Shown: positions 12,641-25,099 of the stretch, one piece after another
Layout of the letters: every line of letters begins with the position of its first letter
Numbering within the stretch: the first letter of the stretch is position 1
Made by a program: the position numbers and the translations under genes
The notes under the pieces: model-generated
The model's database searches: none
What the model saw: only the letters and a program-made list of their open reading frames with translations
What the model was told of the DNA's origin: nothing
Assembly (NCBI RefSeq): GCF_014805685.1
Contig: NC_060898.1
Location: 9,125,001-9,189,000, forward strand
Length of the DNA: 64,000 nt
Source of the DNA: Silurus meridionalis
Taxonomy: Eukaryota > Chordata > Actinopteri > Siluriformes > Siluridae
Reading direction: 5' to 3'

Positions 12641-14308
12641 ATCTTTTCCTCCTTTATCATATATTTATATATAATTCTCCAGTTCACCAAGCCATCACAC
12701 AGCAATGTTTACCCACATCTAGTCAACAAGGATATACCGTAAATAATAGTTTATGTTAAACATGCAGCATAATGTTATTTCTGTAGTTTTTTCATTGAAT
12801 CCAAAAAAGGAGGTTTTGAACTTCGTGGGTGGCATATCTTCCTTATTTACCCAACAGGAAAGAAAGACTTTAGGTGCTTTTGGTTGTATTTGTGTTAAAA
12901 CTTTAGCTTAGATTGATAAAGTGAAAAGATGAACTAACCCTGGATTTGGTTTGTATTTTAATCACAGTTCAAGGCATTCTGTTACATTAAACTGTAGAAC
13001 AGTAGTTTGATTAAAAAATGTGATTAAAAAAGAACAGTTATCGTACTAAATGTAATCATTAAGATTGTGTGTATCATTCAAAAGTTTGGAAGAGCCACTG
13101 CTTGTTTAATTTGTTGGAAATTAGCATGTTATTTCTTAAGCGATCACTCTTACTGATGTAAAAGCTTTGAGGAATAAGTGAGTGTCCAACGTGGCCTACA
13201 ACAATGCTATGGCCCTGTTCAGAGTGGATCTTTCTTCTAAATAAAATATCGTTGTGAAAAGTCAATATTCTGTGAGGACTGGTTTCCCACATTGACTAGT
13301 TTTTCCCTTCAGATATTATGGAATGTGGTTTTCCCATGTGTTTTTGTCCCCCTATAATCAGGGGTCCAACTGGAAGCATTTACCTACCATAAATAGAGCT
13401 ATGCTTGTGGGATTGAGAACAAAGTATTGTAGATAGTAAGAAGGGGAAATCTTGAGAGAGAAATGAGACTCACGCTTACTATAGTCAAAAGTCTTAAAGT
13501 TTAGGGTGCACATGCAGTACTATGTTGAATGTTACATATTTTATAAGTATTTTTATTTTGTGAATGAAAACCACTGCAAAATTGTTAAATTGTTCTGTTC
13601 CTTTTAGAAGTTTCAGAGTCGTCTTTTAGCTCGGTATGTTTTCATTACAATTAAGCTGTGATCAACACACATGCATAGTGTGAGCATTGTGGTAACTGCA
13701 CTGCACACATACATCTTACATCCTGTGTTCAGTGTTATCAAGGCCAAGTCGTTCAAGAAGAGTAAAGCAATGAGGTGTAATGTGGTTAGTCTAAGAACTG
13801 TCTCAATGTTTATACATGAATGTTTGCATGTTTAACTTTTGTCTGGATTATTATAATAATACATGTTGTTGTAGGTGGGAATAATGTCGAGCGAGGAGAA
13901 GGCATGTGTTATGCCTCTCTAGTTAGTTTTTTTATCAGATAAATAGAATGGGAGTAGTACACACTAAAAAGCTGAAAACCATATACAGTAATGCACCTGG
14001 AACACCTTACTCTAAGCCACTATCAACGGTCAGATGCTGTATCATCTTTGGCATTAAATGTTTACGCTTAACATTGTTGTTAAAGAGCAAGTCTGCTTAA
14101 TGTTTGCTGATCTCTCTTTACTGCCTACACAGTCCTTAACACTAAGTCCCACACAAGTTTAGTTCCCTTGATCATGAAAGCCAAGTTTGTGGTCCTGATC
14201 CCAAAATAATGTTAGTGGATACATTTATGTTGCTGGTTTCCAAAGAAAAAAGCAGCAGAGAGCAGACTTATTCTAAGATGAGCTACAGATGGCTATGCAA
14301 ATTGCTGT

Positions 14309-14309
14309 A

Positions 14310-14403
<94 letters not shown>
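14309..14403 (+). repeat. (GT)n(GA)n microsatellite
   Basis: A GT run of about 80 bp joined directly to a short GA run. Confidence 0.97.
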
Positions 14404-15044
14404 CGAGCAGCTACATCCAAAGACACCAAAGTGCAGTTTTTAATAGAAGATACATTATAATTGTATTAATAGGCAGTTTAAATGTATAGAAAATCATACA
14501 TGTATCGGTAACTGGGCTATGTATGAAAAAGGAAGCAGCGCATCGGATCTATAAGACCTATGCTGCACATTTTAAAAGTTCGTACACATTTTTGCTAATT
14601 TAATGATTATTTATTAACATAAATGTAAATAGCATTAAATAGCAAAAGTGCAAATTGGTTAATTTATTAATTATATGTCTGTATATAATAATAACATATA
14701 CATTTGATGCTGTTAATAATTTAAAAACATTTCTAATACCCATCTGCATGCAATTTGGCTTTAGTCCACAAGCAAGTTGCACAATTAAAAAAACTTTCTA
14801 TTTTTTATCTAAATAACTGGAAGGTGAATTCAGTTATTAAACTGATAAGGACTATCTTAATGATGAAGGGTATGTCTTAGCTAAACAACATTGAGTGTAT
14901 AGCTCACACAAATGTAGGGTTTGTGCATGTACAGTTGTTAGGTCTTGTGGTTTACCATGGAAAACAGAGCAAGCAAAGCTGTTACCTGAGAAACATAGTA
15001 ACTGTTATCAAGGGTAGCAAAACTTCTAAACTCTAAGCTCTAAA

Positions 15045-15046
<2 letters not shown>

Positions 15047-15095
<49 letters not shown>
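15047..15095 (+). repeat. (TG)n microsatellite
   Basis: A pure TG run of about 49 bp. Confidence 0.97.
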
Positions 15096-15334
15096 ATGCA
15101 AGGTAATTGACTTGGCCAATCTAAAACCTTTCACTTTTTCCCCCATGAAATGTTTTTTTTTTTTTGCAGTGCATTACTTTATGAACCGAATGTTTAATTG
15201 CTACTATTATTGTTACCACAGTTATTACTTTTTTAAATACTGATTCTATTAGTACTATGTTGTTCATACTGTAGGCCCATCTGTATAATTCCAATCTTAA
15301 TTCTAATCTTGGATTCTGGTGCTTACTTCACTTC

Positions 15335-15405
15335 AATTCATTTTTATTTGTATAGCATGTTTTACAATAGACATTGTCTGAAAAGCAGCTTTACACAGAT
15401 AAAGC
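15335..15405 (+). repeat. Copy of the 'tttgtatagc' dispersed repeat
   Basis: Contains 'ttatttgtatagcatgtttt', then ACAATAGACATTGTC and 'aagcagctttacaca'. The same order recurs at 42535-42595 (other strand), 55625-55735, 56285-56395 and 58525-58640. Confidence 0.6.
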
Positions 15406-16419
15406 GGTTTTAAGGTCGTATAAAAGAAAGAATAAGTTTATTGCCAAAAGTTTGTTCCTAATAATTGTTTATCCCTTAGCTTACTGCTAATGAGTGGTTT
15501 GCATTTTGTGTTATGTCCTCTATATTTCTTCTCTCAAAAGTGTTCTTTTTGTAAGGTGGATTGTGATAGTTTCCAACGCCCGGTGAAGGTTGTTATGTAT
15601 GTTATGTCACTGGTTTTGTTGTTTTGGGTGTTTTCTTCACAGCTTTTACAATGTTTTTGCTATCATAAAATTGGCCAACCTACTCCATGTATGGTTGTTA
15701 GTACAACACTGCACCAGACCTGCTGTTTTGGCAATGTTGTAACCCAGTTGTCTAGCCACCACACTATGGCCTTGTCAAAGTCATTCAGAACTAAACCATA
15801 GAGCAATGTAAGAAGGTGGCATTGTCTAATGAATCATGCTTTCTTTTACATCAAAGTTATTTCTCTGTGTGTGTGTGTGTGCTATTAACTTGAATAATAG
15901 TTAGCACTAAGATGCATGAGAAGTGGACAAGTTGGCAGAGACAGCATGATGTTCTCAAATTCGCTTGGGTCCTGGCATTCATGTGGATGCTACTTTTAAA
16001 GTTACCACTGATATAAATTTTGTTGCAGACAGTGTACACTTCTTCTTGGCAGCAGGATTTCCTAATGGCAGTGGCTATTATAATGTTCCCTGCTACGCAG
16101 CTTAACATTTTCAAGCATGGTTAAAGGAAAATGACAGAAGGTGAAATGTGTGGGAAATATGTCCAATCCATGAAGGTCGCAACTAGCATCTTGGATAAAT
16201 TAAAGGATTTGCTGGCAATGTTTAATGCCAGATATGTATGTATAGATTTGTGTGAAAATGAACTCTTTGAATACTATGATACATACTGTATCAGGGTTAA
16301 ATAAAAAATAATCTGGTCCTTGTCAGATCTTAAATTTAGGTAAATACAACCTCAGATAAACAACACTTGACATATTATACCATGTCATTATTCATTTTTT
16401 TTCAAAAATCAAGCTAAAA

Positions 16420-16875
16420 TGGAGAAGCCATGTGTGGAATACTAAATACCCCATATGAATCTTGTTGAACCAACTTTAGCAGTAATATCTTGAAGTAATC
16501 ATGTTCGGTATGACTTTATCAGTCTCTCACATTATTGTAGAGGAATTTTGGTTCACTCATCTTTACAGCTTTGCTTCAATATATTGAGGTTTGCAGGCAT
16601 TTGTTTATGTAAAGCTTACTTTAGGTCCTGCCACAGCATTTCAGACAGGTTAAGGGCTAAACTTTGACAGGAAAAGACAATCCCTTGATTCTTTTCTTCT
16701 TTTAGCCATAGTTTTGTAGATTTGCTAGTGTGCTTGGGATAATTGTTGTGTTGCATGACCCAATTTCATCCAAGCTTCACCTGTCGGACAGATGGCCTGA
16801 TATTTGACATTACAAAACTTTGTTATACAGAGGGGTTCATGGTCTCAGGTCATGTGACTGCTAAACAAGACCAAG
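16420..16875 (-). mobile_element. Degenerate Tc1-like transposon fragment
   Basis: On the given strand the text reads as the reverse complement of a Tc1-type transposase. It has the characteristic blocks 'caagcttcacctgtcggaca' with GATGGCCTGA, and 'tatacagaggggttcatggt'. No open frame survives and neither terminal repeat was found. Confidence 0.6.
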
Positions 16876-17935
16876 ACCAAGACCATCACCTTGTTTAAAA
16901 GTTCTTATGAGGTGTTTCTGATAATATTCTGTGTTTGTTTTTTTGCCAGACAGGGTGCTGTGCATTATAGCTATATATATATATATACAGATTAAACTTT
17001 GCAAACCTAAGCTATTCTGCCATGTTCTTTTAAGAAAGGCCTGTGCTGTCATTCACATTTAGCATGCTAACTGAGATGCAAATCGTACGTGTTTTTTTTT
17101 TTTGTTGTTGTTTTTTTACAAATTTTAATTGTCCTGTCATTTATATTTAACATTAATTGCAATTCCTCTGAGCATTGCACAGTCTGACCTTGAGTGAGTT
17201 TGCTAGGACTTTCACAGTATACTAATTTTTTCACATGACTTTTCGGCCATATTATATATGTTATATGGTGTTGCTCATCAGAGGTGGTGTTTAAAACCTG
17301 AAAAGGTTTAGGTGATTTATATTATATTCTGGTACATAAAACCATATAACCATATCTTGTAGCTCACGCTTAAACTCATAACATGGTTAGAAACTACTAA
17401 GAGTTTGTGTTTCATTGAATTGCAGTTAGTTTAATAACTGGAAAATCCAGCAATGGGTTTGTCATTTTGTAGATCACCACCTTAAGACTGAAAAAGCCTT
17501 GGATATACAAAATGTGGAATATTTTTTTTTTTGCTGATGTAATATGATGCACTCATAAAAGAAAGAAACAATTGTTTAAAAAAGGCTAAAGCAATTTTAT
17601 AATGAATTAAAATTAATGATAGCATGCAAAAAAATAGGAGGATATTATAAATATATGTTGTTGCACAATTTGCAATTATATTAACCAATGAATGTGTGGG
17701 TTAATTTAACAATACAGCATTTGCTCATTACTTCAAACTATTAGTCTATAAAGCTGGACTTAAAACTGCTCAAGAGGATACTGTGCAAGTCCAAGGTCAA
17801 AATTACGTGCAGCTAAAACATGACTCTTCCACATGCATGCAACTGTCCAAATAGCACATAAGTATGTAATTATGTCTGAGGTTTGTTCCATATTAAATCA
17901 TGACTGCTTGCTTAACACAACTCTGAGTATTGTAT

Positions 17936-19400
17936 GTGTCAGGGTTGTGCCATCTTTTTGTCACTGGTCTACATTTTCTTTTGGCCACTGCACCTTACTG
18001 ATTCTTATCACATGACTGCTTATGCACTTCTGCCATGTTTTATGGTAATGAGCTCTACTATTTAATTTATACCTTCCAGCTCACTCATTGTTTCACGCTC
18101 ATTATTCTTGGTATATAAATTCTGTCATTCATGTTATAGTTATCTTGTTCTCTTGCACTGTTATTTTGTGTTTAGATTCTTTGTCTTTATAATGGTTTGT
18201 TTAAAATACTGATAAAGAAAGTACCCATTTGCACCTGCCTTGTCTTCTATTATGTGAGAGAATGTGAGGCCTAAAATGGAAAGAGGAGCAAACCAAAAGG
18301 AGCAGGTCCAAGAGAACCAGCGGCAGCTTGACTTGGACTGGGCAAACTGGGCAAACTCTTGGCTTGGCCTGATTGTCAATTGTCTCCTTGTGGAACATTG
18401 GGGAAAGGAGTCCCATACTGGTTAAAACCATAAAAACCCTAAAAAATTAGACATCACTATATTACCTGTAGCTCCTCTTATATGCTTTATGAACAACAGC
18501 GTTTCCTTCTCTGGGTTCATGAAGAACGATGCTCCTCCCTTGGGCACTGTCTTGAACTTCAGTTACCCCAATAACTGTTTAGTGATTGTGGTTCTGTATG
18601 TGTCTTCTAACTGGAATGTTACCTATCGACTACATGGATAATCTTGCTCTATCTTATTCCCAGCGGGAGGATGTTGTGTCTAGCTGCCCATGTCTGTCTA
18701 TAGCTATCTTACCTGGCTGTCCAGGACCCCATCTTGATCTTATTTTGCACATTGAAAGATGGGGTGGGAGCTATATATCGATATGAATGTGACTATTAGT
18801 ATCATGTTCTGCCATGATATGGATTTTGCTATATCGTGGATACTGTTTTATAATTATGAATTATATTGTTTTGTTCAATTTGTTGCTCGTTACACCTTTT
18901 AACACTACTATTGACAATACAGAGATGAGGCTAAATGTTTAAATTTTGTCCTCTACTGTGTCCAGTGCCTTACTACACTGGCAAACACATCAAACACAGA
19001 GAGCATTATAACAGTCTAAATTATCCATACAAACACTGGCTAAAATATTTACTGCTGGAGATCTTGTATCTTGCCTTTCCCAACATTCAGAATGAAAATT
19101 AGTAACACTGCATTTTTCTAGTTGTATAAGTTTAAAATATATTATTTTGCCTGTAAAAAAAAATAAACGTCACATATATCACAATATGAATATTAGCTCA
19201 TATAGCTTACCACTAATTAAGAGCTGTGTATTAAGGGGGTGTTCTTTTTAGTGATTCCTGTTGCCGACTGCACTTTACTGATTCTTGACACATGACAGGT
19301 TTTGCAGTTGTGTCAAGCTTTTTGGTAATGAGCGCTAGTGTTTGTCACCTTTGTCTCATGTTTGTATTTCTTGGTTATTTTTGCCTGTCAGATTAAGTTT
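17936..19400 (+). mobile_element. Candidate LTR-like direct repeats flanking about 1 kb
   Basis: Two same-direction blocks are similar: one at about 17985-18060 with 'ttactgattcttatcacatg' and 'tggtaatgagctctac', the other at about 19270-19340 with 'ttactgattcttgacacatg' and 'tggtaatgagcgctag'. The first is followed by a TATA-like 'tggtatataaattctg'. The DNA between shows no recognisable gag or pol. This could be a dead LTR element or two copies of another repeat. Confidence 0.35.
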
Positions 19401-19715
19401 ATTTTGTAACAGAAATTTACAAATTATTAGCAAATAATATATTTAACAAAAGAACAAATAAAGATAAAGATAAAGAAAGTGACATCAATACTGGAATTAA
19501 TATTTTGTAAACCTGAATCCAGCAGTTACTCGATAACTGAATTGTGGTCACAGGTGCAGGTATGTAGCCTAACTGCCATCAGTGTGCTCTAGGACCAGCA
19601 GAGATGTACAAAACAGGAAATGGTATCACCTACATCAGCTGACAGATACTTCTGCAGCTTTTACCCCCACATATCTATTGTCAACTCAGGAACATTAATG
19701 TAAATTATTTAACAA

Positions 19716-19762
<47 letters not shown>
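19716..19762 (+). repeat. (TTA)n microsatellite
   Basis: A run of ATT/TTA units ending in CATCATCAAT. Confidence 0.95.
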
Positions 19763-19763
<1 letters not shown>

Positions 19764-20076
19764 CATCATCAATAATATATTTTGTTAAATATCTGTAACG
19801 AACAGTATGTATCATCGCTACGCTATTTTAATTGGGGTCTATTTTATGTGATGCAATCTCACTTAACCTGGTTACTGGGGACATGATGGGGTTTGTGTGC
19901 ACCAAAACAGGCATATCTCTTGAAGAATAAGCTGTACAGTGTTTTCCTCAGACTTTACAAGTATAGTAGAGTATTTGGCTGTACAACAATACCTTTTAGA
20001 GCATTTATATCCACCAATTAAAATATTTTAATCTGAATAATATACAAATTTTGGTGTTAAATTCTCACCAATCTAA

Positions 20077-20077
20077 A

Positions 20078-20113
<36 letters not shown>
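20077..20113 (+). repeat. (AAT)n microsatellite
   Basis: A pure AAT run of about 37 bp. Confidence 0.95.
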
Positions 20114-21072
20114 TTGTAAATTATATGGTCAGATGGATTTGGTTTCCTCAAGTGAATTCATGAGTAGTTTTATGGATTGAGTACAAAAAACTGAGGATGT
20201 TTGCAAAGGTAGTGGCATGGTCAGAGTTATGTTCAAATTGCTATTTCTCATATTCAGATTTTATATGTTACATATAAACAATTTACAATGTTACAATTTA
20301 CAATAAAAATAGAAATGGAATTATAAAAAGTTAAAACAGGATACGGAGCATGTGGCAGTTTTTTTTTTCATTCACATTCTTGGGAGGCAAAACATTGGGA
20401 CTTCTTTATGATTTTTACCTAAAAGTGCAGAAGTGCAAGATTATGCAGAAAGGAAAAAACAGGGTGTGAAGTGTACTGCGCAAAAAGCAGATCTGTTTAT
20501 CTGTAAGTGGATTTTTAATATTCACTGAATTACATCAAACACTTTGCCATTTTTAGCCAATTAGCTTTTATCAAGCATTTCACCAATTAACCTATTAACA
20601 TAAAACTTAGTAACTACATTAATAAATTAACCTTTTATACTATACAGTTATTAGTAAGAACTGGGCACTGTGTGTTGTGTTTTAAGCACAGTATATTTCA
20701 TATCAATTTAGCAATTTCATATCTGAGTGGCACAAGACAAGATAATTAATCTCGGATATGAAAACACTGTGATTTATATTTGGTTATGTTTATAAATGAG
20801 ATTAAATTGATATAAAGCATGTAGAACATGTCAATTTATGTAAATTTAAACTTTCATTTATTTTTAGTTTAAGTGCTCCTTTTTATCATGGACTTTGTTG
20901 CCATATCCAAACCCTCTACCTTATACATAACATGAAAGGATTTAAGCAAACCTCAGACAACATGAGGGTGTGTTTTGAGGTCTGCAAGATGAAAGGAAGA
21001 GCCTGAACATTAAATCAATATTTCCATCAATAGAAACATGTACAGAAGATTAAAGAGAAAAGAAGGTGGCTG

Positions 21073-21093
21073 CAGTGTGCTAATAGCACACTG
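21073..21093. promoter_or_regulatory. Perfect 21-bp palindrome (10-1-10)
   Basis: CAGTGTGCTA, one A, then TAGCACACTG. The arms are exact reverse complements and the pairing stops at both outer borders. It lies in a less repetitive part of intron 3. A protein-binding role is inference. Confidence 0.35.
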
Positions 21094-23017
21094 TGCATTA
21101 CTTTAATTGATATGAAGAGACGTACAATTGAAGATGGAAGTGTAATACACATGTGGATGAAGGTATTATAATGGCACACTGAAAATCTTTAGAAAGTATT
21201 GTCTACCTCAGAGAGTGGATTGATCCTTTAATCAACCATGGCTCCATTTAAAATACATTGATGCACACTTCAGAAGTGATTGTCAGATGCTTTTCTATTG
21301 GGTGTATTGTAAGGTAAGGTATTCTATTAAGATCATTAGCGAGATTATATTTTAAGGTTTTGGCATTGGAGATGTCTGCTTAATAGTAAATACTGTATGT
21401 AGTGATTTACATTTAGGTTCATATTTAACAAGTCATTTAATTTGTTTTTCCTCACACAAAGATGACATGATACCTTGTTTAAATATTGTTATGAGTCAGA
21501 TAAAACATTTGATAAAACCCTTTTAAGCTGTACTCACTGAATTTAAATCAATTAATCTACCTGCTTATGATATGCCAGTAAGCTGGTAAAATTAATGTTT
21601 CATAATAACAACCTGCATTAATAGGTCAGCTACAAGTTATTAAAATATAATTACAGCATGAATGTCCAACATTAATTGTAACATGGCGTTACATGTTTGT
21701 ATTTAGACCTCATACATGAATAAATATTTGCAAGTTACTTGTACAGTTTACAATTTATGACTACTCGGCATGCTTTATTTTTTTTCAGTAATTCTGAGTA
21801 TGAATTACAGTATATATACACTAATGTATAAAGTATTTTTCTTGAGCGATATCAGCCTTGGTAAACATGAATTAAATTCACTAGTGAACATATCAACCCC
21901 AAACATATCACTTATAATTTTTTTTGCTTTGGGCTGGAAATACCCATAGTATATGCATTCATGTCAATATTGTTGGATTTCATCCCTATTTCGTCCCTGT
22001 AAAATCAGAACATCTTAAAAACTTGCTATAACAGTCTATAACTTATAACAAAACTATAACTACTATAAATGTAACACAACTATAACATGACATTATTTTT
22101 CACAGAAAAACCCACAGATAATAATCATCTAGTTATTGCAAAATAAAGGTACAGGGACAGGAAATTGTGGTGTTTGATTTGAATTGCTGAATTGTGCTAA
22201 TATCAAATTAAAACATTAAATTAAAAAATCAAAAAAAATTTTTTTTAAGTTATTTATTTATTTATTTGGATAATTTATGTATTTTAAGCTTTTTTTGTTA
22301 GTTTACATGATGAACAATATATTTGAAAGGCTATATACAGTTGGCTTTTTTCTTGTATAAATATCTTTAAAACTGTTTTGAGCACAATATTTAAATACTT
22401 CTCCCAAAAGTCCCAAACTTTTATATTCTTAATTTCAGTAGTCAGTATGATTTATTTATGGATACAGCTCTTTACATGATTCATTGTCCTTTTAGGCAAT
22501 TTTCAAATAAGCCTTGCAGTGAGAATACAAATGATCATATGATTTTCCTCCTGTGTTGTAAAAGCTATAAGGCATTTACCAGAAAATTCTACCTTACTTA
22601 TTATTAAGTCCACGATGAAGTAAAATTAAACTATTTGAAATCTAAATGTTTTTAAATTAATTTTGAAAGTGTTCTTAAATCGTACTTCACCGGAATATAC
22701 GATAAGTAATTTTTAGTTAGTGTGCATTTAATCGAAAGTCAGGAATAATACAAATATGCTGTGAAATAAACGTGACAATTTCTTGCCATTACTATAATAT
22801 TGTTTTTAAGGTAGAACCCAATACGCAGTTGCTCTGAGGCTTCTTAAATATGTTACATTTAAATAACATCTAAACGTTGATCCTTCTTTGCCCTTTGTTA
22901 CGTAGGTTGTTGTAAAATAGTTCTGTGATAATACTACTTCTGACATGTAGTTAGGAATATACCAATAATTAATGTCCAATCAGAATAACTGTTTAGCCAA
23001 GAAAGAAAAATGTGTTT

Positions 23018-23330
23018 ATACAGTGTGCACAATTATTTGGCAAGTAAGTATTTTGACTAAATCATTATTTTTATGCACATTTTCCAACTCCAAGCTATAT
23101 AAACATGAATGCTTGTGAGATTTAAGCATTTCAGCTGATGTGTATAATGAGAGAGGGTGTGGCCTAAGGAGATCAACACTCTATGTGAAGGTGTACAAAA
23201 TTATTAGGCAGCTTTTTTTCTTTAGGAAAAATAGAACAAAAAAGAGATATTACTCATTTTGAAAATTAAAAAATTGCAACAAGAGGGAAATTGCTTTTTA
23301 CTTTTGAGATATTGGGGCATGATCACAGAA
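23018..23330. mobile_element. Tc1/mariner-like end remnant
   Basis: Begins 'acagtgtgcacaattatttg' with GCAAG, and later has 'gagggtgtggcctaaggaga' and 'gtgtacaaaattattaggca'. These are the end blocks of a mariner family related to the complete element at 56401-57960. The transposase region is missing. Confidence 0.55.
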
Positions 23331-23348
23331 CCTTTAAATATATATATT

Positions 23349-23470
23349 AGGGGTGTAAAGGTACAGAGAATTCATGGTTCGGTACGTACCTCAGTTTTTA
23401 AGTCACGGTTTGGTTCAATTACGGTACTGTTTCAGGGAAGAAATACAAAACAAAATTTTTTTTTAAGGCA
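23349..23470 (+). mobile_element. hAT-like terminal remnant
   Basis: Begins 'aggggtgtaaaggtacagag' followed by TTCATGGTTCGGTACGTACC and a 'cacggtttggttcaattacg' block. This is the usual left-end text of a fish hAT family. Truncated, no coding part. Confidence 0.5.
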
Positions 23471-23654
23471 CTTTATTATTAACATTTGTGAAGATCACCA
23501 GTTTACATTTTTAAAACAATTTACCTTCTTGGATAAATAATTTATAAAATAATATTTTATAATATTTTATACAAATAATAAATATACAAATAATATCCAA
23601 TATTATATCCAATGAATGCAATACACCTGTTTATTATATTGATTAAATTGGGTT

Positions 23655-23722
23655 ATCCGCATATTCGCATATTCGATTTGGCACGTTTTACGATGGATGC
23701 CCTTCCTAACGCAATAAAAATA
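23655..23722 (-). mobile_element. Fragment of RTE LINE 5' region
   Basis: Contains 'tcgatttggcacgttttacg' and 'atggatgcccttcctaacgc', nearly the same as 41945-41985 within the long RTE copy and in the same orientation. Confidence 0.65.
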
Positions 23723-24934
23723 CTTAAAAAAATGTATATAAAATATAATACAAAATTGTATTATACATTGACAATTTTTGTTTAAAAAAATACACAGACA
23801 TTTTGTTCAGTTGTGAAGACAAGGCTTAATTGGCACAACTGATACCTTATTAGTTTCTCTTCACTTGTTGGCTTCCTGGATTATGAGAAACCTACTCATA
23901 CTCTGAATAGATTGTTTTTTATGTGTTAAGCTATCATATCCAGTATAAAAATTGGTTCCAGAAATCTGATAGTACATTTGAAATTTTGTATTTATTAATT
24001 CAGTAAAAAAAAGAAAAAATACAGCAACATATTTCCAAAAGGGGACTTTAGCAATATGTTCCATATATATTTTGTTCTTTTTGTACAAATTCCACTGGAT
24101 AGATCCTTCCAAAAATGTTTGGAAGAATAGTAGGTTTCAGGTGTGGGTGCAGAGTCAAAGATTGGCTTTGGTGTGTTTAAACGTGCCCACCTTGTTATGT
24201 CTGCAGCTTCTTTGATGTGATCCAAACTTTCAACTAGGTGGCTTTCATTTTCCCTCTCAGAAATGCCTAATCATTTCAAGATTGTGGCCCAAATGCTAGG
24301 ATGGAAGTGCTTTCATTCATAATGTTTAAGAGCGGCCAAAAGCACAACATAATATTTGAGCCAAGTAGTCCTAAATCATTTTTGAATGAAACAAAAACAT
24401 TGTTCAAATACAAAACAAATAAATTGATTAAGTACTTTCCTGTATCCAATAGGAGTTTGCAGTTAGTAGTAATTTGGATTAAAGAAAATCTAATTGATAT
24501 CAGTTCTAAAAAGCATAAAGGAATTTAGGAAGGAACCCTTCAAGGTTCTTATAGTCTAATGAAAACATGAAAAAACCTATAAATGAAAAAATATTTTACT
24601 GAAATCAGAATAATATTTTTTTTTTTTATGAAAAATATACTTCAGCTATAATGACCACCTGCGATACAAATAAATTTTTTAAAATGAAATTTAAAAAAAT
24701 TATAGAATTTTAGAACACCTCTGTTTTGTATTTCAGGAGGTTGTTGAACGGTTTGAATCCTTTAATGTTGCAGAATCATACATAACCAGTAGGTGGCAGA
24801 GAAAAGAGAATTAAAGTTCATTGGCACAGCAGCGAAGCAGTGGTGCATCTGTGGAGTAAATTTGCACTCCAGCCTGTAGCACATATTAAGTTAGATCCCA
24901 TATGTACTGGTTGATGAATCACATAAATGCCATT

Positions 24935-25030
24935 GTAAGTTCTGGCCACATTATTACACATGTGCTTTAGTAAGTTTTGGCCACATTAACACAGATGATG
25001 CCTAGTACGTTTTGGCCACATCAGAGTGTT
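24935..25030 (+). repeat. 35-bp minisatellite, about 2.7 units
   Basis: Units begin with a 'gtaagttttggccacatta' type sequence at about 24935, 24970 and 25005. Each carries GTTNTGGCCACAT. Confidence 0.8.
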
Positions 25031-25099
25031 TTTTTTATGGAAGTCACCTGCATGTTCTATTCTAATAGATAAGCTTATTGTTTTTCAGCCATTTTACAC

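Noticed and set aside
21073..21093. Palindrome as a microRNA hairpin
   Set aside because: The one-base loop and 10-bp arms are far too short for a precursor; pairing ends at both borders.
23861..24225. Minus-strand frames with AADITRWARLNTPKP
   Set aside because: Frames are broken and unassigned; possibly a retro-copy or transposon scrap, not supportable.
24935..25030. CRISPR-like short direct repeats
   Set aside because: Units are contiguous with no spacers, in a vertebrate genome; this is a minisatellite.
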